A DNA stretch of 64,000 nt, from assembly GCA_029287455.1 (NCBI GenBank), contig JARFRB010000087.1, positions 23,924 through 87,923 of the forward strand, given 5' to 3'. Below, in pieces: positions 50,630 through 59,329 of this stretch. A program made the position numbers and the translations under genes. Every line of letters begins with the position of its first letter. Within the stretch, counting starts at the first letter, position 1. Source of the stretch: Pelagibius litoralis (lineage in GTDB: Bacteria; Pseudomonadota; Alphaproteobacteria; Kiloniellales; DSM-21159). The notes beneath the pieces are model-generated. The model did no database searches. It was not told the origin of the DNA and saw nothing but the letters and a program-made list of their open reading frames with translations.

Positions 50630-50883
50630 AGTCTTTATCTCACTCCGTTCCAGCTCGGCCGCCAGGAGGCCGACCAATCAGTATTGTCTTTGTTTGGTAA
50701 CCAAAGCCCTAACGGAAGGGTGGTACCCCCCTAAAGTCCGTTGCCGGAGGGTTATGCTCCCGAAGGCCATTGGAACGTTCCCGAGACACCCCGATTTCGC
50801 GGGTGGAGGCGGCGCGCTTCAGGGTCGCCGTTTGAGGCCGCAATTTGGGGCCGCTGTTGGGGGTCACCGTTTGGGGGGCGCCC
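50630..50883. other. Intergenic stretch with palindromes and G-runs downstream of rmuC
   Basis: No gene supported. Contains TTTGGT-A-ACCAAA at 50693-50705, the 10-base palindrome GGAACGTTCC at 50772-50781, and a G-run series at 50822-50878 (GGG, GGGG, GGGGG, GGGGGG) embedded in three loosely similar copies of a CCG-N-TTTGGGG pattern. It lies just past the rmuC stop. Confidence 0.4.
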
Positions 50884-52428
50884 TCACTCCTCCTCGCGGC
50901 CTCCCAGAACGGTCAAGCGCGGCGGCGCGGCGGGAGCAGGCGAGGCGGTGGTGGAAGAGGTGGACCCAGCCCCCTCTTCCGCTTCGACTTCGACAGTGGC
51001 GTCGCCATGGTGCTCTAGCACCTGGAAGGCCGGCAGCGCGCGGTTCAGTGCCTCCGCCTTGTCCGGGCGAACACCCAGCTTCGCCATCCGCCGGGCGCGC
51101 GGCAGGAAGCGGCTGTTCATGGAGGCGGTCATCTCCTGGTACTTGGCGGCGGCGGACTTCAGGCTCTTGCCCATGCCCTCCATGTGGCCCAGCACGACGC
51201 TGACGCTTTCCAGAAGGTTTCCGGCCGCCTCGATGATGTGCTCGTGGTTTTCTTCCTGCTTGGCCTGATCGATCTCGAAGCGGCTGATGGACATCAGCGC
51301 CGCCAGACCTGACGGGCCGACCGGGATGATGTCCTGGCGATGGGCCTTGTCCATGAAGTCGGGATCGGCGTCGCGCAGCTTTTCCAGGGCTGCTTCGTTC
51401 GGCAGGTACATCACGCTGACCACGCGCCGCAGCTTGCCGGGCCGCTCCGAACGTTCGTAGGCGGCGGTGACCGCCTTGCGATAGGGCTTGCTCGCCAGTT
51501 CCTTGAGGTGCTGATTCATGGTGCCGGCGAGCTTGGCCGCGGCCTCCGCTTCGGCCGTCTCGCCCTCGGCCTCGGCCAGGTCCATCACGAACTTGGAGGC
51601 CTTGCTATCGACGACCAGCGCTTCCTCGCGGGGCAGAAAGACTACCGCGTCCGGCCTCAGCGATCCGCCGTCCTCGTGGCCGGCGGCAGCGTATTGCATG
51701 ACGAAGTCCTGGCCCGGCATTAGACCGAAGTTCTTCAGCGTGTTCTCCAGCCCGATTTCGGCGAAGCGCCCGGCGCCGCCGGGATTTGAAAGCGCCCGGT
51801 AGACCGTATCTACGGCCTCGTCATTCTTCAGCAACTGCCCCCTTAGCGCCTCGACGCTGCTGGCGACGCCCTTGAAATCGTCGAAAAGCTTCTGCGTGGT
51901 TTTTTGGACCAGGGCCTCGCTCTGCTTTTTGGCTTCTTCCGCCTCGCGCTTGTGGTCGGTCAAAAGCTTGTTGGACACCGCCGTGGCGGTTTCCTGAACC
52001 GCGGCCTTGGCGGCGAGGACGCTTTGCTTGTGGGCCGTTTCCCAATCGGCCATGCGGCGCTCACCGGCCCTGACCTCGTGCTGGGCCAGCGCGACCTGGC
52101 GCTCCGCTTCTATCCGGCGCGCGTCGGCGGCTCTCCCATCGGCCTCGGCGCGCTGGCGCTCAGCCTCTTGGCGCTCGGCGAAGGCGGTGACTTCCTCCAG
52201 GCGGGTCTCCGCGGCCGCGCGCGCTTCGCCGGCCGCACGCAAGGCCAGGCGCGATTCGGACAGCTCCGTCTGCGCTTCCTCCAGGCGGCCGCGCAGGTGC
52301 TTGGCCCCGCCAGCCTTGGCCGCGATGGCCGCCCCAATCAGCATGCCAAGAAGCAGCGCGGCCCCCACGGCAATGACCAGGACCGGGTCCAGTGCGCGCA
52401 ATTGCGCGAGGATTTCTTGAGCGTCCAC
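50884..52428 (-). CDS. rmuC: DNA recombination protein RmuC
   Basis: 514 residues. One N-terminal membrane helix (VLVIAVGAALLLGMLIGAAI, about residues 17-36) precedes a long Ala/Glu/Arg coiled coil (about 40-200) and the RmuC nuclease-like domain. That domain has NFGLMPGQDFVMQYA, LRPDAVVFLPREEALVVDSK (PD-D/ExK-like) and ILPVGPSGL-type segments (IIPVGPSGLAALMS). It limits DNA rearrangements. It is divergent from def, the normal neighbour in this lineage. Confidence 0.93.
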   Translation of the reverse strand: MDAQEILAQLRALDPVLVIAVGAALLLGMLIGAAIAAKAGGAKHLRGRLEEAQTELSESRLALRAAGEARAAAETRLEEVTAFAERQEAERQRAEADGRAADARRIEAERQVALAQHEVRAGERRMADWETAHKQSVLAAKAAVQETATAVSNKLLTDHKREAEEAKKQSEALVQKTTQKLFDDFKGVASSVEALRGQLLKNDEAVDTVYRALSNPGGAGRFAEIGLENTLKNFGLMPGQDFVMQYAAAGHEDGGSLRPDAVVFLPREEALVVDSKASKFVMDLAEAEGETAEAEAAAKLAGTMNQHLKELASKPYRKAVTAAYERSERPGKLRRVVSVMYLPNEAALEKLRDADPDFMDKAHRQDIIPVGPSGLAALMSISRFEIDQAKQEENHEHIIEAAGNLLESVSVVLGHMEGMGKSLKSAAAKYQEMTASMNSRFLPRARRMAKLGVRPDKAEALNRALPAFQVLEHHGDATVEVEAEEGAGSTSSTTASPAPAAPPRLTVLGGREEE

Positions 52429-52573
52429 GGCTTCTGGCTTTCCCTTCGATCAAATCGGAGCGGAAGCCTAGCAGCGCGCTGGATTCGGCCGCAAACCTCT
52501 TGACGCTCTTGACCTCTCGCCGTGTCCCGCATACCTAGACGCGGCAAAAGCGAAACGGCTTCTCGAGAGTTCC

Positions 52574-53104
52574 ATGGCCTTGCTTCCCATCATCACCGCC
52601 CCCGATCCCCGGCTGAAGCGCAAGTCGGCGCCGGTCGAACGGGTGGACGCCGGGACTCGCCAGCTGATGGACGACATGCTTGAAACCATGTACGCCGCGC
52701 CGGGCATTGGGCTCGCCGCGCCCCAGGTCGGCGAACTCAAGCGGATCATCGTTGTGGACATCGCCCGGGAGGACGAAGAGCTCGCGCCGCTGGCCATGGC
52801 CAACCCGGAGCTGCTCTGGGTCTCGGACGAGGACGCGGCCTATGACGAAGGCTGCCTCTCCTTGCCGGAGCACTATGCCGAGGTGGTGCGGCCCGCCAGC
52901 ATCCGCCTGCGCTATCTCGACCGGGAGAACGAGATTCGGGAGCTGGAGGCCGACGGCCTGCTCGCCACCTGCATCCAACACGAAATCGACCACCTGGACG
53001 GCGTTCTCTTCGTCGATCACATCAGCGCCCTCAAGCGCAACATGATCCTGCGCAAGCTGCTCAAGCTGAAGAAGAGCGAGCAGAAGGCGGAGGTCGGCGC
53101 CTAG
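52574..53104 (+). CDS. def: Peptide deformylase
   Basis: 176 residues. All three metalloenzyme motifs are intact: GIGLAAPQVG (about residues 47-56), EGCLSLPEH with the metal-binding Cys (about 92-100), and QHEIDHLDGVLF with the two His ligands and catalytic Glu (about 136-147). It removes the formyl group installed by Fmt. In many alphaproteobacteria def is followed by fmt and truA; here those two are at 45-47 kb on the opposite strand. Confidence 0.96.
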   Translation: MALLPIITAPDPRLKRKSAPVERVDAGTRQLMDDMLETMYAAPGIGLAAPQVGELKRIIVVDIAREDEELAPLAMANPELLWVSDEDAAYDEGCLSLPEHYAEVVRPASIRLRYLDRENEIRELEADGLLATCIQHEIDHLDGVLFVDHISALKRNMILRKLLKLKKSEQKAEVGA

Positions 53105-53120
53105 GGCTTCTCGCCCCGCC

Positions 53121-54368
53121 CTAATCGTTGTCCGCGCGCGCCGCGGGCAGGACGATAACGACGAGTGCCAGGCCGGCGCAGAGCGCGACGAGGGCAATCG
53201 CGCTTGCCATGGCGACCGGTGTGCCGTCTTGCAGCTGCCCCACCGCGATGCCCACCAGGGCTGCGATGCCCATCTGGGCGAAGCCCACCAAGGCAGAAGC
53301 GGCGCCAGCCATGCGGGGAAACGGGCAGATCGCGCCAGCCATGGCGTTCGGCATCATCAGCCCGCCCCCGATCAGGTAAACCGCCGCGGGGGCAACGATG
53401 CTCGTCACCGTGGCCACGCCTGCCAGCGCCAGGGCCGCACCCGCGCCACCGCCCAGGATGGCGACGGCACAGCCCAATCCGATCAAGCGATCCGCCGAAA
53501 CCTTGGCATGCAAGCGGCCGGACAGGAACGAGCCGATAATGAAACCGATGACCACGGCGGCGAAGCAATAGCCGAACTGGTCGGGCGTCAGGCCAAGACC
53601 CGTGATCAGGACCTGGGGCGAGCCGGAGATGAAGGCGAAGATCCCCGAATAGCTCATGCTGCAGACAAGCAGGTAGCCAAGAAACCGGCGATGCCTTGTG
53701 AGCGCAACATAGTTCGCCAGCAGCTGGCCCGGCCGGGTCGCCATGGGGTCTTTCAAGAGGTTTGTTTCCGGCAGAATCCGCAGGATGCCAAAAAGACAAA
53801 GCAACCCGAACCCGACCAGCAGTACGAAATTCGCGCGCCAGCCGAAGGCGACCGTCAAATATCCGCCGAGGATCGGCCCGATGGCCGGTGCCAGGGCCAT
53901 GGCCATGGCGAGGTAGGATAGAATGCGCGCGGCGGCTGTCGGGCCATAGATATCGCGCACGATGGCCCGGCCCAGCACCGGCCCGGCGCAGGCCCCCAGC
54001 GCTTGCAGAAAGCGCGCGGCGACCAATTGATCGATCGACTGGGCCAGGGCGCAGCCCGCGCTCGCGAGAAGAAAAACGCCAAGGGAGCCGAGAAGGACCG
54101 GCCGCCGCCCAAAGCGATCCGACAAAGGGCCGTAAATCAGCATGCAAATGGCGAAGCCCGCCAGGAAGACGGAAAGCGTCAACTGCACCTTGGCTGGGCC
54201 GGCCGACAGATCCCTTCCGATTTCCGGCAGCGCCGGCAAATAGAGATCGGTGGACAGGGGGCCAAAAGCGACCAGCCCCACCAGGAGCGCCAGCAGCGGA
54301 ACGCCGGCGGAGGTGAGCGGCGGCGCAATCTCTTCTGGTGGGCTCGTCCCTGGCGAGTCCTCAGGCAT
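53121..54368 (-). CDS. MFS transporter, Bcr/CflA drug-efflux family
   Basis: 415 residues from ATG 54368; upstream extension is not membrane-like and is rejected. Twelve predicted helices. The Bcr/CflA signature is STDLYLPALPEIGRDL (about residues 40-55), with MFS motif A at GPLSDRFGRRPVLLGSLG (about 80-97) and motif C-like APAIGPILGGYLTVAFGWR. It exports hydrophobic compounds such as bicyclomycin, chloramphenicol or sulfonamides by proton antiport. Convergent with def. Confidence 0.9.
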   Translation of the reverse strand: MPEDSPGTSPPEEIAPPLTSAGVPLLALLVGLVAFGPLSTDLYLPALPEIGRDLSAGPAKVQLTLSVFLAGFAICMLIYGPLSDRFGRRPVLLGSLGVFLLASAGCALAQSIDQLVAARFLQALGACAGPVLGRAIVRDIYGPTAAARILSYLAMAMALAPAIGPILGGYLTVAFGWRANFVLLVGFGLLCLFGILRILPETNLLKDPMATRPGQLLANYVALTRHRRFLGYLLVCSMSYSGIFAFISGSPQVLITGLGLTPDQFGYCFAAVVIGFIIGSFLSGRLHAKVSADRLIGLGCAVAILGGGAGAALALAGVATVTSIVAPAAVYLIGGGLMMPNAMAGAICPFPRMAGAASALVGFAQMGIAALVGIAVGQLQDGTPVAMASAIALVALCAGLALVVIVLPAARADND

Positions 54369-54476
54369 TGGATCCCCGTGATGCTGCGAAGTGGCCCTTA
54401 GGCGCCAGACACGACACCGCTTATAGTCTTGTCTCCGATCCCCGCACAACGACCAGGCCCAGGACGGGAAACAAGG

Positions 54477-54926
54477 ATGATCAAGAAAGCCACGGAAGCG
54501 CCGTTCATGCCGGCCGGAGATTACGGGCGGAGCCTGCGCGGGATGGGCGTGAACCTTCTGGTGCGCTCCATCGAGCGGGCCTTGCCGTTCTTCCGCGAGG
54601 TGTTGGAGGTTGAGGTGGTCCACGCTGACCCGGATTTCGCGGTGCTGCGCCATGGCGGGCAGGAGTGGATGCTTCACGCCGACCACACCTACACGGAAAA
54701 TCCCCTTCTGGCGCTGACCGGCGACGGCGCGTTGCGCGGGGCGGGAATCGAGCTTCGCCTCTACGATATCGATCCGGACGCGGCCGCCGCCCGGGCGGAA
54801 GCCAAGGGCTACCACCTACTTCAGCCGCCGAAGGACAAGCCCCATGGGCTGCGCGAGACCTACCTTGTCGATGTGGACGGCTATGTCTGGGTGCCCGGGC
54901 AGGGGATTCCGGACCCGCCCGCGTAG
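54477..54926 (+). CDS. VOC-superfamily (glyoxalase/bleomycin-resistance fold) protein
   Basis: 149 residues from ATG 54477. Two beta-alpha-beta-beta-beta modules: GVNLLVRSIERALPFFREVL (about residues 24-43) and IELRLYDIDPDAAAARAEAK (about 90-109), ending in RETYLVDVDGYVWVPGQ. A possible metal site uses His/Glu/Asp on these strands, but the ligand set is not clear. Substrate unknown; could be a glyoxalase-like enzyme or a resistance binding protein. Confidence 0.8.
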   Translation: MIKKATEAPFMPAGDYGRSLRGMGVNLLVRSIERALPFFREVLEVEVVHADPDFAVLRHGGQEWMLHADHTYTENPLLALTGDGALRGAGIELRLYDIDPDAAAARAEAKGYHLLQPPKDKPHGLRETYLVDVDGYVWVPGQGIPDPPA

Positions 54927-55046
54927 CGCGGCTTGGATGGGGCCCGCGCCCTATTAATCCACCGTTTCTTGTCACATCGTTAGCCAATGACCGCCGCGGC
55001 CGCCGTGCTACCCATCACCCGCTTCAGGAACAAAGAGGAGGGCAAG

Positions 55047-55646
55047 ATGCCGATTCGTCTGACCGTGCTCGCCGTGGCGCTTTTACTTGGTCTTGCAGGC
55101 TGCGGAGGTTCCTCCATCGAACCCCAGTACGTCACCTTCGATTATCGAAGCAAGACCATGTCCGAGACCGAGGCCACCGCGATCAGCAACGCGCTCGAAA
55201 CCGGACAGCGCAGCCTGTCGGATACAGTCTTGTTCGGTAGCGAGAGCTGCCAGTTCACGAGCAACGCCGAGACCGGGAGGCTGGAACTGGCGATCAATGG
55301 GAACCCGGTCGGATCAACCGCCAATCTCGTCCTGCGCGCCGACAACGACACTGCCCGCCCCACGAACGTTTGCCCGGCGGCGGTCAGTCCGACGCCCCGC
55401 GACGTGGCGATCCAGACCAGCAACAACGTCCGCCTGGGCCAGGCCGTAGTGAACAGCGGGGAAGCCACCCTTACGATCAACGGCGAGCGCTTTTCCAGCA
55501 GCGGGCTCTACATGCGCTTCGAACTGACCGGTTTGAGCGGCGACTACGGTGTCGGCCGCTTCGAGTTTCTGGCGCGGAACATCGACGATCCCAGCGACTC
55601 GCGGGTCATCGTGGTGTCCAACGGTAACTTCGCCGTGGAAGACTAG
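55047..55646 (+). CDS. Lipoprotein of unknown function
   Basis: 199 residues from ATG 55047, preceded by AAGAGGAGG; an earlier ATG at 54987 lacks a signal peptide start. The signal sequence LTVLAVALLLGLAGCGG has a lipobox L-A-G-C, so the mature protein is lipid-anchored at Cys near residue 19. The mature part is beta-rich with two more cysteines (SESCQF and NVCPAA) that could pair. No family recognised. The residue after the lipid Cys is Gly, so outer-membrane sorting is likely. Confidence 0.7.
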   Translation: MPIRLTVLAVALLLGLAGCGGSSIEPQYVTFDYRSKTMSETEATAISNALETGQRSLSDTVLFGSESCQFTSNAETGRLELAINGNPVGSTANLVLRADNDTARPTNVCPAAVSPTPRDVAIQTSNNVRLGQAVVNSGEATLTINGERFSSSGLYMRFELTGLSGDYGVGRFEFLARNIDDPSDSRVIVVSNGNFAVED

Positions 55647-55663
55647 GCGCGGACTCTCCTCGC

Positions 55664-56689
55664 TCAGCGCGCGGAGATCCCGGCATCGGCGAAGGTGGAC
55701 ATACCGGCGTGGCAGGCGACTGCGGCCTTCAAGACCCCAAGGCCCAGGGCCGCGCCCGAGGCCTCCCCCAGCCGGAGGTCCAGATCGAGGAGCGGGCGCT
55801 TGTCCAGGATCTCCAGCAAGCGCGCGTGCCCCGGTTCCACCGAACGGTGAGCGACGACGCAGTGATCGAGCGCACGCGCGTCGGCGGCGAAAAGCGCGGC
55901 CGCCGCGGCCGTGCAGGCATAACCGTCGAGAACCACCGGAATGCGCGCCATGCGGCAGGCGAGCACCGCGCCCGCGATGGCCGCCAGTTCCAAGCCGCCC
56001 AGGCAGCGCAGGGTCTCCAAGGGGTCGTCCAGAGCCGGGCGGTTGGCCGCGCGGGCTTGCTCCACGGCGGCACGCTTGCGCTCGAGGCCGGCGTCGTCCA
56101 CGCCGGTGCCCCGCCCGACCCAATCCGCTGCCGTGCCACCGAACAAGCCGTGGCAAAGGGCCGCGGCGGCCGTGGTGTTGGCAATGCCCATTTCGCCCAG
56201 GGCCATGACATCGAAGCCCTCCTCCACGCTCATGATGCCGTAGGCGAGCGCGCGGGCGCAGTCCTCCTCTTCCATGGCCGGGCCTTCGGTGAAGTCGGCG
56301 GTGGGCTGATCCAGCGCGAGCTCGTAGATTCTGAGATCCGCCCCGGCTAGCTCCGCGAGCTGATTGATCGCGCCGCCACCGCCGATGAAGGTCGCGACCA
56401 TCAACTGCGTCACCTCCGCGGGATAGGCCGAAACACCCCGTGCGGCGACGCCATGGTTGCCCGCGTAGACGGCGATGCGCGGCCGCTCCAGCCTTGGTGT
56501 GGGATGTCCCTGCCAGGCCGCCAGCCATACGGCAAGCTCCTCCAAGCGGCCAAGCGAGCCCACAGGCTTCACCAGATTGGCCTGCCGTTCGGCGGCAGCG
56601 TCCCGGGCCGCCGTCTCCGGGCCGGGAAGTTCGGTCAGCAACTTGCGGGCGTCATCCAGCGAGGGCGCTTCAGGTGGGGTTTCGCTCAT
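55664..56689 (-). CDS. cobT: Nicotinate-nucleotide-dimethylbenzimidazole phosphoribosyltransferase
   Basis: 341 residues. It activates the lower-ligand base to alpha-ribazole phosphate for cobalamin. Motifs are IAVYAGNHGVAARGVSAYP, FIGGGGAINQLAELAGADL, GIMSVEEGFDVMALGEMGIA and the catalytic-Glu region LRLGEASGAALGLGVLKAA (about residues 300-318). Divergent from cobS (109-base gap). I see no cobalamin riboswitch in that gap. Confidence 0.96.
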   Translation of the reverse strand: MSETPPEAPSLDDARKLLTELPGPETAARDAAAERQANLVKPVGSLGRLEELAVWLAAWQGHPTPRLERPRIAVYAGNHGVAARGVSAYPAEVTQLMVATFIGGGGAINQLAELAGADLRIYELALDQPTADFTEGPAMEEEDCARALAYGIMSVEEGFDVMALGEMGIANTTAAAALCHGLFGGTAADWVGRGTGVDDAGLERKRAAVEQARAANRPALDDPLETLRCLGGLELAAIAGAVLACRMARIPVVLDGYACTAAAAALFAADARALDHCVVAHRSVEPGHARLLEILDKRPLLDLDLRLGEASGAALGLGVLKAAVACHAGMSTFADAGISAR

Positions 56690-56798
56690 GCGGTCTCATT
56701 GTCCTTCGAATTGACGGGCGTATGTCCTATAACGGGGTCGCGGTTTCCAGTCCATCGAGCCGTCCGAGTTCCAATATTCGCGCGATGACTCTCAGACC

Positions 56799-57578
56799 AT
56801 GACGTCACAGGAATGGAGCGGCCGCTTGCGGGCCTGGGGCGACGACTTTCGCGTCGCCGCCATCCTCCTCACGCGCGTTCCCATGGGATACCACGGGGAA
56901 ATCGATGACGCCGCCACCGGCCGGTCCATGCGCTGCTATCCTCTGGTCGGCGCGGCTCTCGCCGCCTTCGGCGCCGGGGTTTATTGGCTGGCGGGCTGGC
57001 TTGTCCTGCCCGTCCTTGTCTCGGCGCTGCTGGTTGTCGCGGCGATCGTGATCGCGACCGGCGCCTTTCACGAGGATGGCTTGGCCGATGTCGCCGATGG
57101 CTTGGGCGGGTTTTCCCGTGAGCGGCGGCTGGAGATCATGCGCGACAGCCGGTGCGGCGCCTATGGCGTTATCGCGCTGATCCTGTCGATCGGGCTGCGG
57201 GCGGCGGCGCTGGCGGCCTTGCCTTCGCTGGCGAGCGTCTTCGCGGCGCTGCTTGCCGCCCATGCGCTTTCCCGCTCCGCGCTGCCGTTGATCATGCTGA
57301 CCCAGCCTCTTGCCCGCTCTGACGGCCTGGCGGCGCGGACGGGCGCGCCACCGGCCGCCTCGGTTGCTTGGGCCTTGGGTCTGGCGGGGGTGCTCGCGAT
57401 CCTCGCTCTGGGCCTGGCCGGGGGCGCGATGGCGGCCGTGCTGGCCCTCATGATCTCGCTTGGCGTTGCACGCCTTGCCGGGGCGCGCCTTGGCGGATAT
57501 ACCGGCGATGTGCTGGGAGCCATTCAACAGAACGTGGAGATCGCCGTGCTTATCTTCGCCGCGGCGCTGCTCGCATGA
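56799..57578 (+). CDS. cobS: Adenosylcobinamide-GDP ribazoletransferase (cobalamin synthase)
   Basis: 259 residues, integral membrane. The family signature GAFHEDGLADVADGLGGFSR (about residues 87-106), followed by ERRLEIMRDSRCGAYG, holds the Asp cluster that binds Mg and substrate. Multiple hydrophobic helices at about 45-85, 125-165 and 190-230. It joins alpha-ribazole (phosphate) to adenosylcobinamide-GDP. Overlaps the downstream phosphatase by 4 bases. Confidence 0.95.
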   Translation: MTSQEWSGRLRAWGDDFRVAAILLTRVPMGYHGEIDDAATGRSMRCYPLVGAALAAFGAGVYWLAGWLVLPVLVSALLVVAAIVIATGAFHEDGLADVADGLGGFSRERRLEIMRDSRCGAYGVIALILSIGLRAAALAALPSLASVFAALLAAHALSRSALPLIMLTQPLARSDGLAARTGAPPAASVAWALGLAGVLAILALGLAGGAMAAVLALMISLGVARLAGARLGGYTGDVLGAIQQNVEIAVLIFAAALLA

Positions 57579-58219
57579 GCCAGACAACACGATGGTGGTG
57601 GATCCGCCATGCGCCGGTGGATAGCGGCGGGCGCGTTTACGGCAACGACGATCTGCCCGCCGATTGCAGCGAGGCAGCACTCTTCGCCGGCGTGGCCGCC
57701 ATGCTGCCCAAGGACGCGGTCTGGATCACCAGCCAACTCCAACGCACCCAGCAAACCGCGGCGGCCTTGGCGGCTCGCCTCGATCACGCGGCGCCGCAGC
57801 CCTTGGTGGAGGTTGGCTTCGCCGAGCAGGACTTCGGCCATTGGCAGGGCCTCACCCATGACGAGCTTAGCAGCAGCCGCGCCCCGGCCTGGCACCGATT
57901 TTGGCTGGCGCCGGCCGAGGAAAGCCCGCCGGGCGGGGAAAGCTTCGTGGAGGTAATCGTGCGCGTGCGCGCCGCCATGGAGGCCTTGAACGCGCGCTAT
58001 GCCGGGCGGGATATCGTGACCGTCGCCCACGGCGGATCCATCAGGGCTGCCCTGGCGATCGCCTTGGGCATGGAGCCGGAGCGGGCCTTGGCATTCGCTA
58101 TCGACAACTGCTCGCTCACCCGGATCGATCATATCGAAGGCGGCCTTGGCAGCCACGATACCGAAGCGGCGGCCTGGCGCGTCTCCATGGTGAATTTTCC
58201 GCCCAGGGCTCGTATGTAG
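57575..58219 (+). CDS. Histidine phosphatase, probable alpha-ribazole-5'-phosphate phosphatase (CobC-like)
   Basis: 214 residues starting inside the cobS stop (ATGA). Branch-1 signature WWIRHAPVDSGGRVYGNDD (about residues 8-26) with RHA in place of RHG, the acid motif EQDFGHWQGLTHDEL, and the second His in IVTVAHGGSIRAALAIALG. Tight coupling to cobS and nearness to cobT make alpha-ribazole phosphate the likely substrate. Inferred mainly from context, since the fold is promiscuous. Confidence 0.85.
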   Translation: MSQTTRWWWIRHAPVDSGGRVYGNDDLPADCSEAALFAGVAAMLPKDAVWITSQLQRTQQTAAALAARLDHAAPQPLVEVGFAEQDFGHWQGLTHDELSSSRAPAWHRFWLAPAEESPPGGESFVEVIVRVRAAMEALNARYAGRDIVTVAHGGSIRAALAIALGMEPERALAFAIDNCSLTRIDHIEGGLGSHDTEAAAWRVSMVNFPPRARM

Positions 58220-58431
58220 GCCGCGCGCATCTGGGGAGGCCGCGCGCCCCGCGCCCGCCCAAGCTTCGCCACAATCCAACGCTACATATCGAGTTGATGC
58301 TGGCGACTCGCCCGGATTTGGCTCTATATCTTGTGGTGGGTTACGCCAAGGTGTGTCGAGCGCCGAAAGCTCGGCCCGACTCTAGGGAGAGCGTCGGCGG
58401 GGGCCGGCGCAGCGGCAGGGAGTTTCGAGAT

Positions 58432-59199
58432 ATGCAGATCGCCCACGGCGAGATCGCCCATGGCCAGATCGACCAGGGCAAGATCAACCAGGCGCCACGC
58501 AGGCGCTACGGCTTCGGCGCGCTCCGCCTAGCGGTCGTGGCGGCCTTCGCGGCCTTCGCCGCGTTCGGCCCGGCTCGTGCGGAAGAGGATCCGCTCAGGG
58601 ATGCCACCCAGATCGTCGAGAAATCCACCGTCACGGCGAAAGCGCTGACCAGCGATCCCGAGCTTTCGGAGATGGGGGCCTATCTCGACCGGGCGCGCGC
58701 GGTGCTGATCTTTCCTCAAGTCATCAAGGCCGGCTTCATTCTGGGCGGCGAAGGCGGCACCGGGGTGCTGCTGGTGCGCGGCGCCGATGGAACCTGGAGC
58801 CCTCCGGCCTTCTACACCTTGGCCGGCGGCAGCATTGGTTTGCAGTTGGGCGGCCAGGTCAGCGAAATCATAATGACCATCATGAACGACGGCGCCTTGG
58901 ACGCGGTGATGCAGCAGAACTTCAAGTTCGGCGGGGACATAGGCGTGGCGGTCGGCGGGATCGGCAAGGGGCTGGAAGCCTCGACGACCGGAAACTTCGA
59001 GGAGGACATCTATGCCTTCTCGAAAGCAGTGGGCGCCTATGGCGGGGGCACTTTGGAAGGCGCCTATCTGGCCGAGCGGGAAAGCCTGAACACCGCCTTT
59101 TACAACGCGCCGGACGTGACCGTGCGGAAGATAGTCATCGACCGCAATTTCTACAACACCGTAGCCGATCCGTTGCGGGCCGCCTTGCCGGTCCGCTGA
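58432..59199 (+). CDS. SYLF-domain (Ysc84-type) exported protein with N-terminal five-residue repeats
   Basis: 255 residues from ATG 58432, preceded by AGGGAG. Residues 2-21 are four tandem pentapeptides (QIAHG, EIAHG, QIDQG, KINQA). A signal-type hydrophobic stretch follows (LRLAVVAAFAAFAAFG, about residues 31-46) with a cleavage-like ARA-EED. The SYLF domain follows, with ARAVLIFPQVIKAGFILGGE, GIGVAVGGIGKGLEA-type segment (GVAVGGIGKGLEASTTGNFE) and IYAFSKAVGAYGGGTLEGA. SYLF proteins bind phosphoinositides or membranes in eukaryotes; the bacterial role is unclear. The 212 bases upstream hold no gene. Confidence 0.88.
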   Translation: MQIAHGEIAHGQIDQGKINQAPRRRYGFGALRLAVVAAFAAFAAFGPARAEEDPLRDATQIVEKSTVTAKALTSDPELSEMGAYLDRARAVLIFPQVIKAGFILGGEGGTGVLLVRGADGTWSPPAFYTLAGGSIGLQLGGQVSEIIMTIMNDGALDAVMQQNFKFGGDIGVAVGGIGKGLEASTTGNFEEDIYAFSKAVGAYGGGTLEGAYLAERESLNTAFYNAPDVTVRKIVIDRNFYNTVADPLRAALPVR

Positions 59200-59329
59200 A
59201 TACCGGGGGCCGGCCTCCCGTTTCCACCTCCGTTCCCGCTCGCGACGAAGCGGCGCAGCTTGGCGGCTAGCATTCGCTCGGCCGGGTCCCTAGGTTCAGA
59301 AACGGCGACCACGGTGTTTTGGGAAGGCA

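Noticed and set aside
56690..56798. Possible cobalamin riboswitch between cobT and cobS.
   Set aside because: The 109-base gap is too short for the full element and the B12-box core is not present.
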